A program made the translations under genes and the position numbers. The notes below the pieces were generated by a model. That model was not told the origin of the DNA, did no database searches, and worked only from the letters and a program-made list of their open reading frames with translations. 63,208 bases of DNA from Acidithiobacillus sp. (lineage in GTDB: Bacteria; Pseudomonadota; Gammaproteobacteria; Acidithiobacillales; Acidithiobacillaceae), in NCBI GenBank assembly GCA_028697715.1, contig JAQVDS010000015.1, forward strand, positions 1-63,208, in the 5' to 3' direction. Each line of letters begins with the position of its first letter. Positions within the stretch are counted from its first letter, which is position 1. This document shows positions 42,420-50,965 of this stretch, in pieces.

Positions 42420-43835
42420 TCACAGCAGGCTTTGGATAGCCCGCAAGACGGTTTCCTGATCGACCGTCAGGTCGTCCGGGATGCCCGCCTTTTGCAGAAT
42501 CTGGGTCACGATGTTGCCGGGGATGCGGACCACTACGCCGGGATTTTCTACCTCGGCAACCGGCACATGCCCCTTTGCTTCCATTGTCAGCCCCGCAGAA
42601 TCCACAGCGCGCCGCTCGTCGGGCGTGAACAGGGGCTGCACAGGCTCTGCCGAGAGTGCGGCACGGGCGGCGGTGGCATCCTCAGCTTCTGCCTCGTCGA
42701 TCTCGAACTCGCCGAAGTCCTCATTGCCATGCGATGCTTCCTGTTCTTCCAGCGTGTGCGCGTCATCCGGCTCATGCTCGTCGTCCGCCGCATCCGGCTC
42801 GTCTTGCAGTGCTTCTGGTTCTTCCGGGGCAATCGCTTCCGGCTCTTCCATCGCGTCAGACCCCTGCACGGCAGGCTCTTGTACGGCAGTCTCTTGCGCG
42901 GCAGGCACCGCTGGCCCTTGCATGGCTTCCGCAAGAGTCGCCCCTTGCAATACCCGCTCAGCCACCGCCCGCTGCGCGGGGTCGTCCGACTTCCACATTG
43001 CTTGCCAGGTGCGCAGGTTGTCCAGGGTCAGGTCCGCCCTGCCTGCGAGTTTGGGAAACCGGCGCAGGATTTCGTAGCGCTCTTCTTCCGCATCGATCAG
43101 CGCCCGACCGAATGCGTGTCCCTCTTGTATTGCCGCTGCAATGGCATCCAGCACTACTTTTTTCTCTGGGTCTTTCGACCACGAAACCATGCGCATGGCC
43201 TCGCCGGTGCCGATCTGGTCCAGCGGCACGCCGATCTTTGCGGCTATCGCTTCCGCTTCGGTGGATGACTTTGCCAGGATCGCCTTCACCCAGGTATCCG
43301 ATCGTCCCAGTCTGCGCGCCAGTTCCGCTTTCGAGACGCGGGTGCTGTCCAAGAGCTTTTGCAGTGCCCGGCCAATGTCCTGGTCAGACATATCGGCCCT
43401 CGCAAGGTTTTCCACCATTTGCATTTCGAGTCTGTCGGTATCACTCTCAGGGTCGCGAATGAAAACCGGAATGCGTTTCAAATCGTAGCCCTTGCGCTGG
43501 CAAGGCGTGCCCGACTGCAATGCCAGCTTGGCTGCACGCCAGCGCCGCTCGCCAGAGATGAGCTGATACTTGCCGCCGCCCAGCGCTTTCACGGTGATCG
43601 GCTGCAATATCCCGTGTTGCAGGATACTGTCGGCCAAGAGCGGCAAATCCTCGTCTACATCTGCGCTGAACTTGCGCGGCTGGTTCGGGTCCGGCTCGAT
43701 GTTGTCCAGCGGGATGAACAGTCCCGACACCGGTTCCGTCGGTTCCGGTACTGCTAGTTCCGGTGATACCGGGGCAGGCGAAGCCGTTTCTTTCAGTGTT
43801 TCAAGACCCAGACCCGACAACAGTGATTTCTTCAT
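42420..43835 (-). CDS. parB: ParB-family partition protein, 471 aa
   Basis: The ParB/Spo0J N-terminal domain shows NIEPDPNQPRKFS, HGILQPITVK and the CTP-binding SGERRWRAAKLA. A helix-turn-helix follows (VSKAELARRLGRSDTWVKAI). A long acidic linker rich in Glu, Ala and Asp (residues about 300-400) precedes a C-terminal dimer region. It is longer than usual because of the linker. It binds a centromere-like site, and the array just past its stop is a candidate. Its start overlaps the stop of parA (4 nt). Confidence 0.93.
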   Translation of the reverse strand: MKKSLLSGLGLETLKETASPAPVSPELAVPEPTEPVSGLFIPLDNIEPDPNQPRKFSADVDEDLPLLADSILQHGILQPITVKALGGGKYQLISGERRWRAAKLALQSGTPCQRKGYDLKRIPVFIRDPESDTDRLEMQMVENLARADMSDQDIGRALQKLLDSTRVSKAELARRLGRSDTWVKAILAKSSTEAEAIAAKIGVPLDQIGTGEAMRMVSWSKDPEKKVVLDAIAAAIQEGHAFGRALIDAEEERYEILRRFPKLAGRADLTLDNLRTWQAMWKSDDPAQRAVAERVLQGATLAEAMQGPAVPAAQETAVQEPAVQGSDAMEEPEAIAPEEPEALQDEPDAADDEHEPDDAHTLEEQEASHGNEDFGEFEIDEAEAEDATAARAALSAEPVQPLFTPDERRAVDSAGLTMEAKGHVPVAEVENPGVVVRIPGNIVTQILQKAGIPDDLTVDQETVLRAIQSLL

Positions 43836-44626
43836 GCTTCCACCTCTTCCATTCCTTCCACGTCTTCCACTTCTTCCCCGCCATCGTCAGAAAAGGATAA
43901 CAGTTCCTCACACACGGCGCGCCATGCCTCGCCGAACGGCTCTTTCGTTGTAGCCCAAACCGGCTTGCCCGCACGCAGGGCATACTTTACTGCTTCCCGA
44001 TCCGTGAGAATTGGGTTGAGCAATTTTTCGCCCAGGTGTTCGCGCAACTGCTCGATGACGGCTTTCTGTGTTGAGGAAGTCGCCTTGTGCAGATTCACAA
44101 GGATGCGCAGGTCAAGCCCCGCATTGTGCGGCAGGATCAATTTCTGATGCTGCACAAGAACACCCACAAGACCCTGCGTGCCCAGCGCATCCGCTGTGAT
44201 GGGAACGACCTGCCGGTCGGCAATCAGCAAGGGTGCGAGTTGGCGAACACCCGGCGCGGGCGGACAATCGATGACAATAGTGTCATACCCGTAGTCGTCT
44301 AAGCGCAGCAACGCCTTGCGCGCGTCTTCTAGCTCATCGTCCACAGCGTCCAGCTCTTCACTCGCTTGCAGATAATCGAAACCGAAGAGGCTTTCCTGAA
44401 TGTTGAGCTTTTCTACCGCATCATCCCAAAGGTCCAGCACCGTGCCGGTTCTCGTCCGGTGTTTGTTGCCGTCCCCAGAACAAAGCAGCGTTGCTGATCC
44501 CTGCTGGTCGAGGTCCACCAAGAGCGTGTTTTTCCCCGTCTCGTGTGAGAGACAGGCGAGGTGCGCGGCAATACTTGTCTTGCCCACACCGCCTTTCTGA
44601 TTCGCTACAGCCACAATGTGCGTCAT
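43832..44626 (-). CDS. parA: ParA-family partition ATPase
   Basis: The deviant Walker A motif NQKGGVGKTS (residues 8-17), the A' region TLLVDLDQQGSAT and the Walker B TIVIDCPPAPG identify a ParA/Soj ATPase of 264 residues. A repeat of acidic residues ends the protein (GGEEVEDVEGMEEVEA). It moves ParB-bound DNA over the nucleoid. Presence of parAB in an integrating element suggests it persists for a time as a circular form. Confidence 0.94.
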   Translation of the reverse strand: MTHIVAVANQKGGVGKTSIAAHLACLSHETGKNTLLVDLDQQGSATLLCSGDGNKHRTRTGTVLDLWDDAVEKLNIQESLFGFDYLQASEELDAVDDELEDARKALLRLDDYGYDTIVIDCPPAPGVRQLAPLLIADRQVVPITADALGTQGLVGVLVQHQKLILPHNAGLDLRILVNLHKATSSTQKAVIEQLREHLGEKLLNPILTDREAVKYALRAGKPVWATTKEPFGEAWRAVCEELLSFSDDGGEEVEDVEGMEEVEA

Positions 44627-44634
44627 GTCTTTAC

Positions 44635-45066
44635 CTACCCGTTTTTCCGTAGAAAACTCTCGCGTCGCGCGCGTTCAGACGCCGGCGGATACACCCACCA
44701 CGTCCACCAATACAACAGGGTATAGCAGACAGAAGAGAGGGATACGCCCTGTTCTACCGACAGCCTTTCTAGCTGGTTGCCGATTTCCGCCGGAAAGCGC
44801 ATGTTGACCTGCATCCAGCCGGTTGCCTCTTTCTGCCCAATAGTATCTTTCAGGGTTGTCGTAAGACCCTTCGTCGGTCGCCAGGCAAGGCCGTGTTCCC
44901 AGGGCTTTTCCGCCAAAAACCGTTCTGCCGCGCGCCGAAACATGGTTTTCAGCGTTTCCCCGCCAGCGAATGCCAGCGTCTTGGCATACATCTGCATCTT
45001 TACCGGTGCCCGTGTGGGAATCTCAATGTATTGCTCGCCGGTCTTCTTGTCTGTGAAAAGCCGCAT
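44635..45066 (-). CDS. Hypothetical protein, 143 aa, possible RHH domain
   Basis: Encoded 8 nt upstream of parA. The section GWMQVNMRFPAEIGNQLERL then SVEQGVSLSSVCYTLLYWW has the strand-helix-helix look of a ribbon-helix-helix DNA binder, though it is at the C-terminus. The N-terminal half (PTRAPVKMQMYAKTLAFAGG) is of unknown type. A copy of the GGTATAGC-type element precedes it by 20 nt. It is a candidate regulator of the partition genes and perhaps of the repeated elements. Confidence 0.55.
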   Translation of the reverse strand: MRLFTDKKTGEQYIEIPTRAPVKMQMYAKTLAFAGGETLKTMFRRAAERFLAEKPWEHGLAWRPTKGLTTTLKDTIGQKEATGWMQVNMRFPAEIGNQLERLSVEQGVSLSSVCYTLLYWWTWWVYPPASERARRESFLRKNG

Positions 45067-45085
45067 TCCATAACCCTCTTCTCAT

Positions 45086-45113
45086 GGTATAGCCTGACAA
45101 AGAAAGGTAGTCC
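45086..45113 (-). promoter_or_regulatory. Repeated element, class 1, before the 143-aa gene
   Basis: GGTATAGC, 12 bases, GGTAGTCC on the plus strand. The first part also lies in an inverted repeat, CATGGTAT with ATACCATG at 45117-45124. Confidence 0.5.
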
Positions 45114-45128
45114 TGCCATACCATGCTG

Positions 45129-45683
45129 TCAATGACGATAGTCCCACACGTGCCGCACAAGCCGCGCAGGAAACTCATGAATGCTGAACACCAGATAGCC
45201 AACACCATCAGTTCCGACCCGCATGTCCCGGGCATACCGCTTTCCGTCGCCGAGCAGACAAGCGCGAAACACATTCAAGTCTAGCAGGCGCAGTAGTATG
45301 ATTCTGTCATGACGATCAGCAAAGCCATAGAGCGCGTAGCGGGCATGTCCACACATGATCTTCTGAAACTCGGTATCCGTCCCACAGGCCGGTCGCCACG
45401 CCCGAATGGTAAACTCATCCGGCCAGCGTTGCAGGGCTTTTTCTGCGCGAATCCGCAACGCGCAGCCCTGTCCATCGAGCAGCAGGTCGCTTGCTTCGTG
45501 CATGTCCTGCTCGTGCGTGCTGTCGCTCACCTGAAAGCCTTGGCGTGATACTAGAGCGATAACTTGATCGCGATATTTATCACCGCCCGTCCGTCGTGCA
45601 ACCACATTGCTGGGGGCGGCCCCATTGCTGGGCGCAAGCCCCTGGCGGGGCGCAAGCCCTAACTGTCTCGCCTCTTTTCTCAT
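45129..45683 (-). CDS. Hypothetical protein A flanking topB, 184 aa
   Basis: I chose ATG 45683 after GAGGG. A short Ala/Pro-rich lead (LAPRQGLAPSNGAAPSN, encoded by two near-identical 9-15 nt runs) is followed by a domain with ASDLLLDGQGCALRIRAEK, WPDEFTIRAWRP and GTDTEFQKIMCGHARYALYG. The Asp, then a strand, then AEK suggests a PD-(D/E)XK nuclease-like fold. It is distantly similar to the protein on the other side of topB (see findings). Function unproven. Confidence 0.6.
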   Translation of the reverse strand: MRKEARQLGLAPRQGLAPSNGAAPSNVVARRTGGDKYRDQVIALVSRQGFQVSDSTHEQDMHEASDLLLDGQGCALRIRAEKALQRWPDEFTIRAWRPACGTDTEFQKIMCGHARYALYGFADRHDRIILLRLLDLNVFRACLLGDGKRYARDMRVGTDGVGYLVFSIHEFPARLVRHVWDYRH

Positions 45684-45727
45684 TGGATTTCCCTCTTTGC
45701 TTTGGGGCCAGACCGTCCGGCCCCTCA

Positions 45728-45757
45728 TACCCACTGCCCCGCGCGGGAAGCGATATC
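45728..45757 (-). promoter_or_regulatory. Repeated element, class 2, after topB
   Basis: GGGAAGCGATATC at 45745-45757, preceded by CCCACTGCCCC. It lies a few bases past the topB stop and upstream of the 184-aa gene. Confidence 0.5.
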
Positions 45758-45761
45758 CCTA

Positions 45762-47804
45762 TCAGCGCGCCGCCCACTGTGTCCCGCAGCCCTTTCCGTC
45801 TTTGTCCGGCCAGAACGCGGCCCCACAGGCTTCGCATTTCAGCCAGTCTTTGCCCGTCTTCGTCTTCAGCACGACCGTCTTGGCCTTCTTACAGGCGGCG
45901 CAGGTCGGCCCCGCTTTCTTTGGCTTGCCAGCGCCATTGCCACCTTGGGGCCGAGCCTCACCTACCTGGATGTGCGCCGTTTTTGCAACACTGATCAGCT
46001 TCGTGACAAACTCGCGCTGCTTTTGCTCGAACATATCCGCAGGTACGCGGCCCTCTGCAATGCCGGAAAGCACATCTTCCCATTGCGCGGTTGTCACCGG
46101 GTTCGTCAGCACGTCAGGCAATGCTTTGATCAGCGCACGTCCCGCCGCTGTTGACACCATCTGTTTGCCCTTGCGCTCGATGAAGCCGCGCTTCAGCAGC
46201 GTTTCTAAGATGCTCGCGCGGGTCGCTTCCGTGCCGATCCCTGACGTCTCTTTGAGCTTCGCTTTCGCTTCCGGGTCGTCGACGAACTTGTGGATGTTGC
46301 TCATCGCTTCAATGAGCGTGCCATCCGTAAAACGCTTGGGCGGCTGGGTTTGCTTCGCCTGCACGTCTGCGTCTGTCACCGGCAAAGTTTCACCCTTATT
46401 TAGTACCGGAATATCACTTTCCTGCCCTTCGTTATCATTTTCTGTTTCGTATATCTTAGTATCATTGTTATATAGCGCTTTCCATCCCGCCGATACAGGC
46501 ACGCTCGCTGTGGCCGCCCATTTTTCCTCAGCGCAGCCCAAGACCGCTTTGACAGCACGGTAGACATAGGGCGGATAGAACTGTGCTACATAGTTGCGCA
46601 CAATGAGATCGTAGACCTTGGCCGCCGCGCCCGAGAGACTGCCGGTCATCGAGCCGGTCGGAATGATGGCGTGGTGCGCCGTCACTTTGCCGGTGTTCCA
46701 GATCGCCGATTTTGCTCGGCTATCCGCGCCTTTTGTGAGTTCTGCAAAGCCCAGTCTTGCCAGCCCATCCAGTACCCTGCTTGCTTCGGCAAACTGCTCT
46801 TCCGGCAAATACCGGCAGTCGGTACGGGGATACGTCGCACACTTGTGTTCTTCATAGAGCGACTGCGCGATGTCCAGGACATCTTTTGCGGACAATCCAA
46901 ACTTCGCCGAGCAGACCTTTTGCAGTTCCGCCAGCGAGAAGCCCAAGGGTGCCGCCTGCTTTTTCTCAGCGCTGCTGTAGTCCAGCACCACCGCTTTGCC
47001 GGAAGCCTTGGCTTTCTGTACCAGCGCATCGGCAGCGCCTCTGTCGGTCAGATAGCCCTCGCCATCGACGCCGGGAAAATCATCGTGTTTTTCCCATGCA
47101 GACCAGAATCCTCGCGTCTGAATGCGCGGCACGAAGTAGTCCTTTGGCTGGAAATGCTCGATCGCATGGTCGCGTTCTACTACCAAGCGCAGCGTGGGCG
47201 TCTGCACCCGGCCTACGGAAAGCACGCCCGATCCACTATTGGCTAGGGTAAACGCACGAGTGAGATTCATGCCCATCAGCCAGTCCGCCCGGCTTCGCGC
47301 CTGTGCGGACATCTTCAGATTCTGATAGTCGGCATTGTCTTTGAGACTGCCCAGTGCCTTTTTGACACTCTGTTCATCGAGTGCGGCGAGCCAGATGCGT
47401 TGCGTGGGGCCATGCCATCCGCATTCATCGAGAATTTCGTCTACGAGCAATTGCCCTTCCCGATCCGGGTCGCCTGCGTTGACAACGGAATCCGCCTTTT
47501 TGAGCAGATCGCGGATCACTTTGATCTGCGCTTTGGCGTCATCTTTCGCGGCCAACACCCATTTGTCGGGCAGAATAGGAAGCTCTTCCCATCGCCACTT
47601 TTTCTTTCCTTTCGGCGTCAGCGGCACCGTGTCTGGCGTGTAGTAGTCTGGTTCTGCTTGCTCAAAAAGATGCCCGAATGCCCAAGTGACAACGGTTTTC
47701 CCGCCGTCGCATTCGATAGCGCCGTTCCCGCTTTTGTGCGGGCCGGGCAGATACTGCGCAATCGCTTTCCCAAGCGAGGGTTTTTCTGCAATAAACAGTT
47801 TCAT
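45762..47804 (-). CDS. topB: DNA topoisomerase III
   Basis: The Toprim domain starts KLFIAEKPSLGKAIAQYLPG and includes NAGDPDREGQLLVDEIL. The type IA core shows SVGRVQTPTLRLVVERD and the active-site Tyr in TYPRTDCRYLP. The C-terminal tail has a Cys4 zinc site (CAACKKAK then CEACGAAF). At 680 residues it is complete. It relaxes and decatenates single-strand-containing DNA, useful for an element that transfers and replicates. It lies between two related small proteins and has a class 1 element before it. Confidence 0.95.
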   Translation of the reverse strand: MKLFIAEKPSLGKAIAQYLPGPHKSGNGAIECDGGKTVVTWAFGHLFEQAEPDYYTPDTVPLTPKGKKKWRWEELPILPDKWVLAAKDDAKAQIKVIRDLLKKADSVVNAGDPDREGQLLVDEILDECGWHGPTQRIWLAALDEQSVKKALGSLKDNADYQNLKMSAQARSRADWLMGMNLTRAFTLANSGSGVLSVGRVQTPTLRLVVERDHAIEHFQPKDYFVPRIQTRGFWSAWEKHDDFPGVDGEGYLTDRGAADALVQKAKASGKAVVLDYSSAEKKQAAPLGFSLAELQKVCSAKFGLSAKDVLDIAQSLYEEHKCATYPRTDCRYLPEEQFAEASRVLDGLARLGFAELTKGADSRAKSAIWNTGKVTAHHAIIPTGSMTGSLSGAAAKVYDLIVRNYVAQFYPPYVYRAVKAVLGCAEEKWAATASVPVSAGWKALYNNDTKIYETENDNEGQESDIPVLNKGETLPVTDADVQAKQTQPPKRFTDGTLIEAMSNIHKFVDDPEAKAKLKETSGIGTEATRASILETLLKRGFIERKGKQMVSTAAGRALIKALPDVLTNPVTTAQWEDVLSGIAEGRVPADMFEQKQREFVTKLISVAKTAHIQVGEARPQGGNGAGKPKKAGPTCAACKKAKTVVLKTKTGKDWLKCEACGAAFWPDKDGKGCGTQWAAR

Positions 47805-48316
47805 GCTGCGTTCCTCTGTTGTTTCCGATTGTCTGGTATAGCACTAGCCGTGGCGAGTACGAAGCCTGCGGGCTGATCGGCAATGCGGTAGATGCGCGTT
47901 ACCGTGTCATTCTTGTCATCAGGTCCGTAGCCCGGCATGTAATGGAATGGCGCATCAGGGCGAAAGCGGGACATGCGAAACAGTGACCAATACAGAATGT
48001 CTTTCCCATTCGAGAAAGCGTAGGCATAGATGTGCGCCCAATCCCCCGCGCGGATTTTCTCTAATTCCGTACGATGCCCAGTACGCGGGCGATCTTCGCG
48101 GATCGTGAAGTCATCCCGATACTGCAAAAAGCCGGGCCTGCGCACGCGCATTGCCAGGCGAAACCGGCTGCCATTGATCGACCACAAAAAATCCGTACCG
48201 TGGAACATATCGTCTGTCTGATTCGCCGGAACAATCTGCCCGCCAAAGCGGTTTTGTAGCACGCGAATCAGCAATGGTGATGTTTGTGCTTCCCACGCTC
48301 TGTCTTGCTCGACCAT
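47801..48316 (-). CDS. Hypothetical protein B flanking topB, 171 aa
   Basis: I chose ATG 48316 after GAGGTAG. The domain reads HGTDFLWSINGSRFRLAMRV, YRDDFTIREDRPRTGHRTEL, EKIRAGDWAHIYAYAF and then WSLFRMSRF. These line up with protein A on the far side of topB (DEFTIRAWRP, GTDTEFQKI, ARYALYGFA), so the two are diverged paralogs. The stop overlaps the topB start by 4 nt, showing coupling. A nuclease-like fold is suspected but the catalytic Glu/Lys is not evident in this copy. Confidence 0.6.
   Translation of the reverse strand: MVEQDRAWEAQTSPLLIRVLQNRFGGQIVPANQTDDMFHGTDFLWSINGSRFRLAMRVRRPGFLQYRDDFTIREDRPRTGHRTELEKIRAGDWAHIYAYAFSNGKDILYWSLFRMSRFRPDAPFHYMPGYGPDDKNDTVTRIYRIADQPAGFVLATASAIPDNRKQQRNAA
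47835..47862 (-). promoter_or_regulatory. Repeated element, class 1, before topB
   Basis: GGTATAGC, 12 bases, GAGTACGA on the plus strand; 31 nt before the start codon. It lies inside the 3' end of the upstream gene. Confidence 0.45.
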
Positions 48317-48346
48317 ATCTACCTCTGCAAGTTGTTCTCTTGCGTT

Positions 48347-48374
48347 GGTATAGCCCGCACAAAAACGAGATAGC
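48347..48374 (-). promoter_or_regulatory. Repeated element, class 1, before protein B
   Basis: GGTATAGC, 12 bases, GAGATAGC on the plus strand, the clearest direct repeat of the set; 31 nt before the start codon. It follows a terminator of the upstream gene, so it likely marks a real promoter. Confidence 0.6.
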
Positions 48375-48385
48375 CCTATAAGCAC

Positions 48386-48412
48386 AAAAAGCCCCTCAAA
48401 AAGAGAGGGGCT
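48386..48412 (-). terminator. Rho-independent terminator
   Basis: Minus-strand stem AGCCCCTC (7-nt loop) GAGGGGCT followed by TTTTTG. It ends the operon that includes the Ser/Gly/Asn-rich protein gene and the upstream trb genes. Confidence 0.85.
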
Positions 48413-48432
48413 GCATATCGTGATGGTTGCGC

Positions 48433-50307
48433 TTAATTCACCCAGGCAACGAGGTCGGGATAGCTGCTCAGGTGCAGCCCATTTAACGTGTTGTCAAACT
48501 GCATCTTGAGCATGGACGCCAGCGATTCATAGCCGTGCGTATTCTCACCTGCGCTGTTCCCACGGTATGCAAAAAGCGCACTGGGCAGCCACTTTTGGTT
48601 ACTCGGCAACAGAGGGCCACCACGTTCCCCAGGTGCTGCGAATTGCGAAGGACTGGTGTTCGTCGAATGTATCCACGCGATGAACTTCATCTTCATTTCA
48701 GAACTGGGTGTGATTCCAATGCCCCCGCTGTATTTCCGTGGCTGCCCATTGGCCGCAACGGTCAGACGGTACGGGCAGATAATTTCATGACCATTTTTGA
48801 TCACATAGATTCTCACGCTCGATGAGCCAGAGCATTGCCAGCCGCTCTCGTTATCTCTGATCATGTTCGGCATAGGTGCCCCGGTAAGAGGGCTGGTCAT
48901 GTACGACAGAACACCGTTACACGTCGTACCCCGGTTTGGGCTGAACACAACGCGGACCGGCACCGACTCGCTGTTCCCAATCTCATCGTCAAGCCAAGCA
49001 ACCGCCGCCGCGTAGTCTTTGCTTGACGTAATCGATTGCGTGATACCCGCAGGCGGAAAGGGTTGCCGGTGCCCAGGGGTCGTGCTGATCGCATGAAAAA
49101 CGATGTTACCGGCAGATGAGGACAATCCAGGGACCACCGTTCCGGTCAACGCCCCGTTGTTCTGCCCAGAAAAGGTGTTCTGCCCTGACAGGTCGCCAGT
49201 TGCTACAGGACCAACCAGATCATCGGCCGTACCTTGCACTATGGTTTGTGCGGCTTTCCCAACAGCATTAAGCAGCCTACCGAAGAAACCACCACCATTG
49301 CCGGAACCGTTGGCGTTGCCAGACCCATTGGCGGAACTGCTGGAAGCATTGCTGGCCCCGTTGTTGGACCCGCTGGCGTTGCTGGCACTATTGCCACTGT
49401 TGGCGTTGCTGGAAGCATTGGCATCGCTGCCAGACCCGCCGTAGCCATTGCCGGAACCACCGGCACCGTTGGCGTTGCTGTCGCTGGAATTGCCGGAACC
49501 GCTGGCGTTGCCAGACCCGTTGCCAGAACCGTTGGCACCATTGCTGGAAGCATTGGCCCCGCTGCCGCTGGAATTGCTGGAACCGCTGGAACTACTACCA
49601 GCACCATTGCTTAATCCGTTGGAACCGTTTGCAGAATTGTTGCTGCCAGCCCCGTAGCCAGAACCGCTGGAAGCACCGGCGTTGCTGTAACCATTGCCGG
49701 AACCACTGGAAGCACTGGACCCATTGCCAGAACCGTTGGCGTTGCCAGACCCGTTGCTGGAACCGCTGGAACCATTGCTGGAACTGCCAGAACCGCTGCT
49801 GCTGGCACCGTTACCAGACCTGCTGTAGCCATTGCCAGAACCATTGGAACCATTGCCATTGCTGGAAGTATGGGAACCGCTGGAACCATTGCCAGAAATG
49901 GCAGAACCATTGGCATTGCCAGACCCGTTGCCAGAACTGCTTGACCCGTTGGCACCACTGCCATTGCTGGCATTGCCAGACCCATTGCCCGTCCCACCGG
50001 AACTACCCGGCAGAGCCAGACTCGGCACGGCTTCACTCGTCGCGAGTACCGAAGCGCCACTTGCCAGCCCAAGCAGATTTCCCATTCCAGAGGTAACACC
50101 CACAGCCTGCGGCATCTGTCCATTCGCGCACGCAAACGTCGCAAGACCCGACGTTTTGTGCAAGACGTTCGGCGCAGAACCGTTGCAGGTCAGCACCATT
50201 GCCTGGGGCGGCGTGTATTGCAGCGCAGCGTTTGCCGCAAGCGGCAGCCCAGCGGCGGCCAACACCGCAAGCGGCAGTGCCGCACTTTTCAAGATCGTCT
50301 TCTTCAT
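48433..50307 (-). CDS. Large exported Ser/Gly/Asn-rich repeat protein, 624 aa
   Basis: A signal peptide (ending ANAALQ) leads a small Cys-containing domain, then a tract from about residue 100 to 335 built from GSGN, NGSS and similar units, and a C-terminal domain of about 290 residues with several Cys (CNGVLSYM, WQCSGSS, HEIICPY). The tract comes from 9- to 15-nt repeats, prone to length change. The N-terminal domain resembles the next protein upstream. It may be a surface adhesin or a pilus-associated protein of the element, by its place in the transfer operon. Confidence 0.7.
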   Translation of the reverse strand: MKKTILKSAALPLAVLAAAGLPLAANAALQYTPPQAMVLTCNGSAPNVLHKTSGLATFACANGQMPQAVGVTSGMGNLLGLASGASVLATSEAVPSLALPGSSGGTGNGSGNASNGSGANGSSSSGNGSGNANGSAISGNGSSGSHTSSNGNGSNGSGNGYSRSGNGASSSGSGSSSNGSSGSSNGSGNANGSGNGSSASSGSGNGYSNAGASSGSGYGAGSNNSANGSNGLSNGAGSSSSGSSNSSGSGANASSNGANGSGNGSGNASGSGNSSDSNANGAGGSGNGYGGSGSDANASSNANSGNSASNASGSNNGASNASSSSANGSGNANGSGNGGGFFGRLLNAVGKAAQTIVQGTADDLVGPVATGDLSGQNTFSGQNNGALTGTVVPGLSSSAGNIVFHAISTTPGHRQPFPPAGITQSITSSKDYAAAVAWLDDEIGNSESVPVRVVFSPNRGTTCNGVLSYMTSPLTGAPMPNMIRDNESGWQCSGSSSVRIYVIKNGHEIICPYRLTVAANGQPRKYSGGIGITPSSEMKMKFIAWIHSTNTSPSQFAAPGERGGPLLPSNQKWLPSALFAYRGNSAGENTHGYESLASMLKMQFDNTLNGLHLSSYPDLVAWVN

Positions 50308-50672
50308 TGTCCTTCCCCCACTTTTTCCGTACCGCGCAGAACCGCGCCATTGCCGATGTCCCGGTATTTCAACCGGTACACTTTGAGCGCCGCGTCATAG
50401 CCTTTGCCCGCAAAGAGCAACTTGAGGTTGGCTTGGCTCGCCGTGATGCCCCGCATGTGCAAATACTGCGGCTTGCACAGCAGCGTCACGGTGTTTTTCC
50501 CCGCGTGCTGCACGCCAGGTTTGTCGCCTTTGATCGGCACACACTGCACCGCCAACCCAGCCAGTTTTGGCGAGGGCTTGCCCGCAGGGGCGACAGGCGT
50601 GTACGCCAGACCTGCAAGGGCAGAGCCGGAAAGAGCCAGCCCGGCAGCAAGAACTGCAAGTTTCTTTATCAT
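50304..50672 (-). CDS. Small exported protein, 122 aa
   Basis: The start MIKKLAVLAAGLALSGSA is a signal peptide, after the overlapping stop of the lipoprotein gene (ATGA). The mature part begins GLAYTPVAPAGKPSPKLAGL and has two Cys (VQCVPI, LLCKPQ). It resembles the N-terminal domain of the 624-aa protein that follows, whose YTPPQAMVLTC and FACANGQMPQAVGVTS fill the same order. The stop overlaps the next start. Possibly a partner or a shortened version of that surface protein. Confidence 0.65.
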   Translation of the reverse strand: MIKKLAVLAAGLALSGSALAGLAYTPVAPAGKPSPKLAGLAVQCVPIKGDKPGVQHAGKNTVTLLCKPQYLHMRGITASQANLKLLFAGKGYDAALKVYRLKYRDIGNGAVLRGTEKVGEGQ

Positions 50673-50887
50673 TTCTGCCCCCCTACAGCATGACCCGCCA
50701 AACCACCCACGCCAGCGCCAATCAGCGCACCCGCGATGGGCGATCCCGTCTGATTGCCAATGACGCCACCGGCGACAGCACCAAGCAGCGCGCCGCCTTC
50801 GGTATCCGTCGCTTGTCTGCCCGTGCCCAGCGTCGCACACCCAGACAACAGTGATGCGACCAACAACAACCCAAGAACTTTCTTCAT
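50669..50887 (-). CDS. Glycine-zipper lipoprotein, 72 aa
   Basis: The start MKKVLGLLLVASLLSGCATL has a lipobox with lipidated Cys. The rest is a glycine zipper (GGALLGAVAGGVIGNQTGSPI then GAGVGGLAGHAVGG, broken here in two), as in outer-membrane Rick/OmpA-like small lipoproteins. It is encoded after the helicase gene and before two exported proteins, so it may help anchor them. The ATG follows GGGGGAT. A class 1 element is 49 nt upstream. Confidence 0.8.
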   Translation of the reverse strand: MKKVLGLLLVASLLSGCATLGTGRQATDTEGGALLGAVAGGVIGNQTGSPIAGALIGAGVGGLAGHAVGGQK

Positions 50888-50935
50888 CAAAATCCCCCTT
50901 GGGGCGCACTGGCCCCGTTGTTCCGATACTGTTGT

Positions 50936-50963
50936 GGTATAGCGCGACTCATATAGGGATACG
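50936..50963 (-). promoter_or_regulatory. Repeated element, class 1, before the glycine-zipper gene
   Basis: GGTATAGC, 12 bases, GGGATACG on the plus strand; 49 nt before the start codon, between it and the helicase stop. Confidence 0.6.
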
Positions 50964-50965
50964 CA

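Noticed and set aside
44718..44725. Another GGTATAGC copy within the 143-aa gene
   Set aside because: It is inside the coding part with no gene start nearby, so it was not counted among the class 1 elements.
49250..50000. Regular short repeats that could be taken for a CRISPR array
   Set aside because: The units are 9-15 nt, stay in frame with the 624-aa protein and have no constant spacers or repeats of CRISPR size.
49103..50096. Long plus-strand frames over the repeat region
   Set aside because: They are mirror frames of the Ser/Gly/Asn repeat gene on the minus strand and have Pro/Leu-Ala or Cys/His-rich low-complexity products with no ribosome site.
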